Source: Closterium sp. NIES-65
Taxonomy: Eukaryota > Streptophyta > Zygnematophyceae > Desmidiales > Closteriaceae
Length of the DNA: 64,000 bases
Assembly: GCA_948144175.1 (NCBI GenBank)
Contig: CANXME010002160.1
Span: 1,993,501-2,057,500 of the forward strand
Direction: 5' to 3'
The translations under genes and the position numbers were made by a program. The notes beneath the pieces were generated by a model, which saw nothing but the letters and a program-made list of their open reading frames with translations, was not told the origin of the DNA and searched no databases. Positions 58,696 through 64,000 of this stretch are shown in pieces. Every line of letters starts with the position of its first letter. Position 1 is the stretch's first letter.

Positions 58696-61600
58696 TTAAG
58701 GTGGTTGGAAGGCTGTTCTCGGGTTGGACCACACCGATCTAAAACCATCCTTCCACGTCAGCGTGTCTTCATCTTGAAAGATCCGGCTCAGCACTAGAGC
58801 CTCGTCCCGCTCCAAAGAGGCCCATCTCTGCCCGCCTCCTTGCTTGCTGATGTTTGCCACGTGTTGTTTGTGGGCACTGCATATCCTGACATGTTTCATG
58901 AAGTTCACACCAATCCTCCAAAGCACCCTCAAAGGCTGAAACGTGTCTTGTCGGAAAGCTGCCTCGCATCTCTCCAGCCACACTTGGTGAAATGCCACTG
59001 CTATCAACGGCTTTTCCGGAAAGCCCGATTTTGTGCCATCTTCCGCGAACAGGAAGTCTTCCAACCTCCCCACCTCCCGGTTTGGATTCATCTGCTTCAA
59101 CGCCCCCTTCAGCGCACCGATGACAGGCTGTATCACTTCACATTCAAGCAGACAATGCGCAAGGGTTTCGTCCTTCTTGCAGTGTGGGCAGCTGATGTGC
59201 TCTATCATGAAGTGCAGTCTGTCTCCCACCTGGAGGTTTTTGCAGTGTAGCCTCAAGATAATTTCCCTTGCTCTGCCCGGCGTGACCAAAGTGTCCCGTT
59301 TTTGTATGGCACCTTTCCAGTCAATTGATCTCCCATACTCCTCCTCCCACTTCCTCTGCTGGTTTGGCTGCTCAACTAGTCCCTTCAGTTCTGCTCGCAG
59401 CTGCCTTAGTGATGCGCTTTGCCCTTTCTCACAGAGCATCGACAGCCTCAGACGTGAAAGCGAGAGGCCCGCTTCTCCCACCAGTCTGGCCTCCTCAACA
59501 ATCAGCGGGGTCAGTCTGTATAGTTCGAGTCGGATCGGGCTGGATCTGTTTGTTAGCAGCACTTCTCCGTTCTTTCCCACCTCCGCAGGCGTTCCGAGGA
59601 TTCCGCGACCATCTGTTGACAGCAGCTGCCAATACATAATCCTCCCTACCAGGGACCGCGTGCTGGCCAGCTGCGTCAGCTTCATAACTTCTTCTCCAGT
59701 CAGTTGCGACAGGAGTACTGTTTTCCAGTCCTCCGGTGCTGCTTTCCATGCTTTTAAGGCCCCCCGCGCTGTTGTCGAGCTGCCTGTTTCTCGTGTCAGA
59801 GTCCACATGTCCTTGAGTTTGCGCGTCCCGTCCCATTTTGTTTGTAACAGATCTCCCAGCTTCATCTCCCGCAGACATTCCAAACCCTTCTGGCGGCCGA
59901 AGGGGCTCTTGCCTCTGTAGAAGATATATCTGCTGAATCAGAGCCTCTTGTTCGCGTACTCCCAGCGGTTTGCCGGTGCCGGGAGCTTGGACTGCAAGGT
60001 CTGCCAGAAGGTAATAACTGTTCTCCGCCATTTCTCGCTCCCTTTTATCCACAACCGTAGAATTGCTCTGTGCGCCAAGAGCGTCGCCCATCCGAACGGC
60101 ATGCAGGCCGCTTTTTCCATCAGCCACACTTTCATCAGGTTCCTCTGCAGGATCGCTGTGCCCAGGTTTTTGAGTGCCATACAATCCACTCGCTTTGTCG
60201 GATCAATAACCCCCAGACCTCCCTCCTTCCTTTCTTTGTACGCCAGGTCTCCGCTCCATAAGACGAAGTGACGGTCAGCCGACGCTTTGCCTCTGGATGT
60301 GAAATTGTGATTGGTGGTGCGGAATTCCTTCCACGTCTCTTTCGGGGGTGGATAAACCTGCGCCAGGAAGAGGAGGATGGGCGCAGCATATGAGTTGAGC
60401 ACCGTGACCCTCACCGACGTATTCACATGCTGGTTCTGCCACGCGATCAACACCTCCTCCGCGCGATCTGCTGCCTTTTCCCACGAAGGCCCCGAGTCAC
60501 CTCCTGGAGTGATCCAGATCCCCAGCAGCCTTTGTGGTTCATCCTTGCCTGCCCAAGTGTATGGCGAGTCCACGGGCGGCGGCAAGGCTCTGTTCTTGCC
60601 GAGCGGTACCACCACTGTTTTACCACAATTGACCTTAAGTCCCCATCTCCCCCCAAACTCCTCCAGGAGCTCACATGCTCTCCCAATCTGCTCCTTCCAG
60701 TTCAATACCAGTGTAGTGTCATCCGCATATCCCAAGTATCCAATTTCTCCAATTCCTCTTTTCCATACCCCCAGCCGTCTCCTCTTGATCTCCTGGCTGA
60801 GCGGTTCTGCAGCGCTGATGAAGAGATATGGGGCTAGCGGACAGCCTTGTCTAACTCCTCTCTCCATCCCCACTCTGTCTCCCAGCCAGCCGTTGATCAG
60901 CATCTGTGTCTCGGACTGATCATAAAGTCCCTTTGTCCACTCCACGTATTCTTCCGGGAAGCCCATCCTTTCCTGGATATGGAAACGTACGCTTTCTGGA
61001 AGTCGACGAGAAGAAGGAACCAATCTTCCTTCCCTGCCGTCGCTGCATCAATAACATCAGCAACCACGTTGACCGCATCAGCCAACTTTCGTCCTGGTAA
61101 GAAGCCATACTGATGCTCCGAAATCACCACCGCCATCACTTGCTTTATCCGATTCGCCAACACCTTTGCCACGATTTTGTACGCAGCACTCAAGAGGGTA
61201 ATAGGCCTGTAGTTTTCTAACCTTGCCTTGTGCCCTTTTTTGTGCAGGAGGATCGTAACAGCTGTCGTAAGCTGAGATGGAAGCCGCGCCGAGCGTTCAA
61301 AATCCCGTATGAAGCCCATGAAGCTGGGACCGAAGATGTCCCAGTTCTCCTCAAAGATTTCCTTGGGGAGTCCATCCAGGCCCGGCGCTTTCCCTTTTGG
61401 CAGTTGTTTTATCGCCATCCGCACCTCCTCCTCAGTCCAAGGCGCTCGCAGCATATCCCGATCTCGCCCGCTAAGTACTTTGCATGGGTCAACCGGCCAA
61501 GGCGAGACGTCATCCGTACGCTGTTCAGCGAAAACTTCAGTGAAGTATGCGGAGGCAGCTGTGAGTACTTCCCTCTCTCCTGCGTATCTCGTGCCATTGA

Positions 61601-62777
61601 AAGAGACCTCCTCAATCACAGTTTGCGCTTTCTTCGTTACTATCCGCCCCGACAAAACAGGTGAAGGAACCTCACCTAACACCTCCTTCTGAACCCCCGC
61701 CATAGTCTGCAGCCTTGCACGTTCTCTCTCTTGATATGACTTGAGCATCGAACCATACTTGGTCATCTGTTCATAGCAGTCAGCCCCTCCTGAGCCGTTC
61801 ATGAACTCCTCTTTCAGCCGCGCTACTTGTTCTTTCAGTCGCGCCATAGTCTTATTGATCCTTTTCCGCTCCTCCCGCGAGTACGCTTGAATGCTCGCCT
61901 GCAGCTTAACCAGCAGCTCCGGGAACCCTTGAGATTCCTGGTTCGCCTGATCGCCAAGAACTAATTCAATCCGTTTCCTGACCCCCGGTATTTCCGCTTG
62001 TGCAGCGTGCATCCTCCACAATCCTGGACCCCTTCCGTTGCCTGCTTCCACACACAACTCCAGCGAAACTGCATACCAGTGGTCAGAGAGGCCATGCGGA
62101 ATCGACGAGTGGTACGCGTTACCAACTTTGCTAAGGAGCGATTGTGACACCAATGCTCTGTTGATGCGGGACTTCTCCTTCACCGAGGGAGCATAGAAGG
62201 TGTACTCTCTCTTCGTTGGATGCAAGGTACGAAAAGCATCTTGTAAGTCCAGCAGCGTAAACAGGTCCAAGAGCCATTGATTCTCCCTCGACGACCCCAC
62301 TTTCGACGTCTTATCGATTCTCGGGTCCGCTATCACGTTCAAATCGGCGATGAGCACTGTGTGGTCAACTGGCTGCAGGTAACTGGTGAAGTCAGGTAAG
62401 CAGTCTCTGAAGAATATACTCCTGCTCGACGCTTGTGCTGGAAGGTAGGCTGCCAAAATCCTCCAAGATAGGTCCCCTCTATCAACCGTCACAGCAGCCA
62501 GTCTTCCTGAATCGTGCGTGCGAACATCTTTGAAGACTACTCTTGCGGTGAAACTAAGGATGGCCACCCCTCCTGCTCCTCCAGCCGGTGAGACTGCTGC
62601 TAAAGCCGTTGGGTTCAGTTGAGTCCAGAAATTATGATCTGCTTCCACCCTGGTGTCCGTTAAAACTAATACGTTGGCTGCTGTTCTGATCCATTGCTGG
62701 TGAGTTTCTCTCTTCTCCGCACCGCCTAAGCCGTTGACATTTAGCGCGGTGACCATGAACTTATTCCGTTTATTCAT
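58696..62777 (-). pseudogene. LINE ORF2: endonuclease-reverse transcriptase, frameshifted
   Basis: ATG at 62777. Endonuclease at about residues 1-230 (TALNVNGLGGAEKR, DTRVEADHNFW, ADLNVIADPRID, KSRINRALVS, GLSDHWYAVSLEL). RT begins with KGKAPGLDGLPKEIFEENW, NYRPITLLSAAYKIVAKVLA, QYGFLPGRKLADAVN and DFQKAY near 60985. There the frame changes with loss of several residues and continues at 59938-61023 (ERGVRQGCPLAPYLF, YADDTTLVLNW, GLKVNCGKT). TGA at 59938-59940 is followed in frame by 58696-59937, with the zinc-binding end HISCPHCKKDETLAHCLLEC. It would nick the target and copy element RNA. One frameshift and one stop make it inactive. Confidence 0.88.
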
Positions 62778-63996
62778 TTAACCACTGCCGTAGACCCCTC
62801 CGCATCCACGAGTCGGAACAGCACACTGATACAGAAAATGCCGCTAACTGCTACTGACGAAAACAGAACACCAACGAGAAAGCACCAAACTGTCTCCCTA
62901 AGTACATCTGCTCGATCCTCCCTCCGGGGCTTGACTGCAGCACATCTTCCATCACATGTACGACAGCGACCACATTCATTCTTTAAAACTCGTACTCCTT
63001 CCTGATTGCTGCGAGGCTCATCCTTCCCATGGTCTCCCTGGTTGCAGATCCCAGCTCTTCCAGATGGATCAGGTGATCCGCCGATGTGATATGATCTACT
63101 GCGGTCATGAAAGAGCGGCCTTTTGCCTTGCCACACCCTGCCTGAGTGCACACCCACTCCTCCCGATTTCCCCCGGTAGAAATTAGCGCAATGGCAGGGT
63201 CTAGGAGGATGGGAGTGACTAGCGGTGACGTGCGGGTGGAGGCAGCTGCGACAGGCGACCCAGAGGTTAGCAACTTGCGTAAAAGGTAAGAACTCAGCGG
63301 ATACAATAGAAAACAGCTCTGCGTTACCGTTAAGCTTATGCACCCTTCCCAGATTCAGTGACCACTTCCCTATGTTATTCTGGCATTCGGTGACGAACAC
63401 ATCATGAAGCTTGTCATAATGGTGTCCGCCGCAGAACCCGCAGGAAAGCACAGGGTAGTGAACCAGTATCTGTCTTGAGGTGTCTATCGGGTTGTTGACA
63501 ACATGACGCCAGCGGTGGCGATCATTCGGATGTGCAACCACCAATCCCTTCACTGTGTCCGTATCAGCACCAGTAACAGGATGAAGGACACGATGGAAGC
63601 AGAAGCCTTTTGCAAAAGCACGGACTTGGCGGATCTTCAGGGGGTAACGGCATAGCATGTCCTTCAGCAACTCAGGTGAGACGTTAGCAAGAACATCTTT
63701 GAAATAAAGCTCAATGACAAGAGGATTTGAAGCTTTTCCTTAAGGTATGCAGGATCCTCCGTGTGTTGCCAAAAGAGCGTAACCTTCCCCTTAGGTCGTT
63801 GATATTCCGCAACCTTCGACCTCACTGCAATCGCATCTTCCTCTTGTTGGAATGAAAGTTGCAGGCGACAGAAATGTTGCTGGCGACAGAAATGTTGCTT
63901 CGCCACGAACGTCGCTGGGAGCGTCTGGACTGTCGCCGTATCTGCTGCTCCCGCTGACAGCGACGGAGACCAGACCTTCCGCAGCAGCGTCTTCAC
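62774..63996 (-). pseudogene. LINE ORF1 (nucleic-acid-binding protein), frameshifted
   Basis: Starts at 63996 or beyond (in-frame upstream not visible), shifts frame near 63705 and continues from FKDVLANVSPELLKDML through VLSCGFCGGHHYDKLHDVF to about 63250. Two readings follow. One frame runs to TGA at 62774-62776 with a CGRCRTCDGRC cluster and a hydrophobic stretch. The other (62983-63306) ends earlier with EEWVCTQAGCGKAKGRSFMT and a following HITSADHLIH, a C2H2-like pattern that seems more protein-like. In the first reading the ORF1 stop overlaps the ORF2 start as ATGA. Confidence 0.6.
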
Positions 63997-64000
63997 CGTG

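Larger units (their letters stand above)
58570..64000 (-). mobile_element. LINE retrotransposon, 5' end outside window
   Basis: Minus polarity: ORF1 region 62774-63996, ORF2 58696-62777, 3' UTR 58593-58695, A-rich tail 58570-58592 (ten A followed by CATAAAATAATAATCATGAG). Inserted in the gypsy protease region. The 5' end and target duplication cannot be seen. L1-like layout: apurinic endonuclease, RT, C-terminal zinc finger. Confidence 0.9.

Overview
The window looks like nuclear DNA of a streptophyte (land plant or, more likely, a charophyte green alga such as Closterium or Chara; the species guess is inference only). The reasons are spliceosomal introns with GT/AG borders, a leucine-rich-repeat (LRR) gene built from phase-2 exons of about 72 nt, LTR retrotransposons primed by initiator tRNA-Met (primer site TGGTATCAGAGC), and long microsatellites and satellites. 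There is no bacterial-style operon, and I found no convincing tRNA or rRNA gene. Many long open frames inside repeats (poly-CA, poly-TCC, GC-rich arrays, the 178-bp satellite) are not genes.

Layout. 1-2549: 5' part of a minus-strand Copia element (gag, zinc knuckle, protease, primer site, LTR). 2943-14432: plus-strand LRR receptor-like/secreted protein gene. It has small LRR exons, a Cys-rich exon, an Ala/Pro stalk and a hydrophobic C-terminal tail. A hAT MITE, an LTR, a hAT transposase relic, minisatellites and a (CA)n array sit in its introns. It carries at least two predicted lesions. 14896-28630: a 125-bp-LTR Copia element (minus), split by a complete and young Copia element at 20163-26647. 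28638-30590: tandem array rich in CCACGTCA. 30585-33092: minus-strand multi-exon gene for a Lys/Glu-rich low-complexity protein. 33840-37615: about 20 copies of a 178-bp satellite, with A/B dimers in the centre. 38325-42447: an 11-exon Plavaka-like (CACTA-related) transposase gene with two nonsense codons.

42727-58568 is a nested graveyard: an LTR interrupted by a 3'-truncated short-LTR (TRIM-like) element, Copia gag relics, a Ty3/gypsy pol relic split by a 327-bp TA-target MITE, a complete TRIM-like element inserted in a Copia reverse transcriptase, a solo LTR with perfect target duplication, and another gypsy pol relic. 58570-64000 is a minus-strand LINE (ORF1, endonuclease-RT ORF2, zinc finger, A-rich tail) running off the right edge.

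The order of insertion can be read from target duplications and from frames that rejoin when insertions are removed. The TRIM-like elements share LTR style, polypurine tract and 3' end with the 125-bp-LTR Copia at 14896-28630, which is therefore the candidate autonomous partner. The most distinctive loci are the Plavaka-like gene beside the dimeric satellite and the LRR gene with a stalk and tail. Exon models were made by eye from splice motifs and phase.
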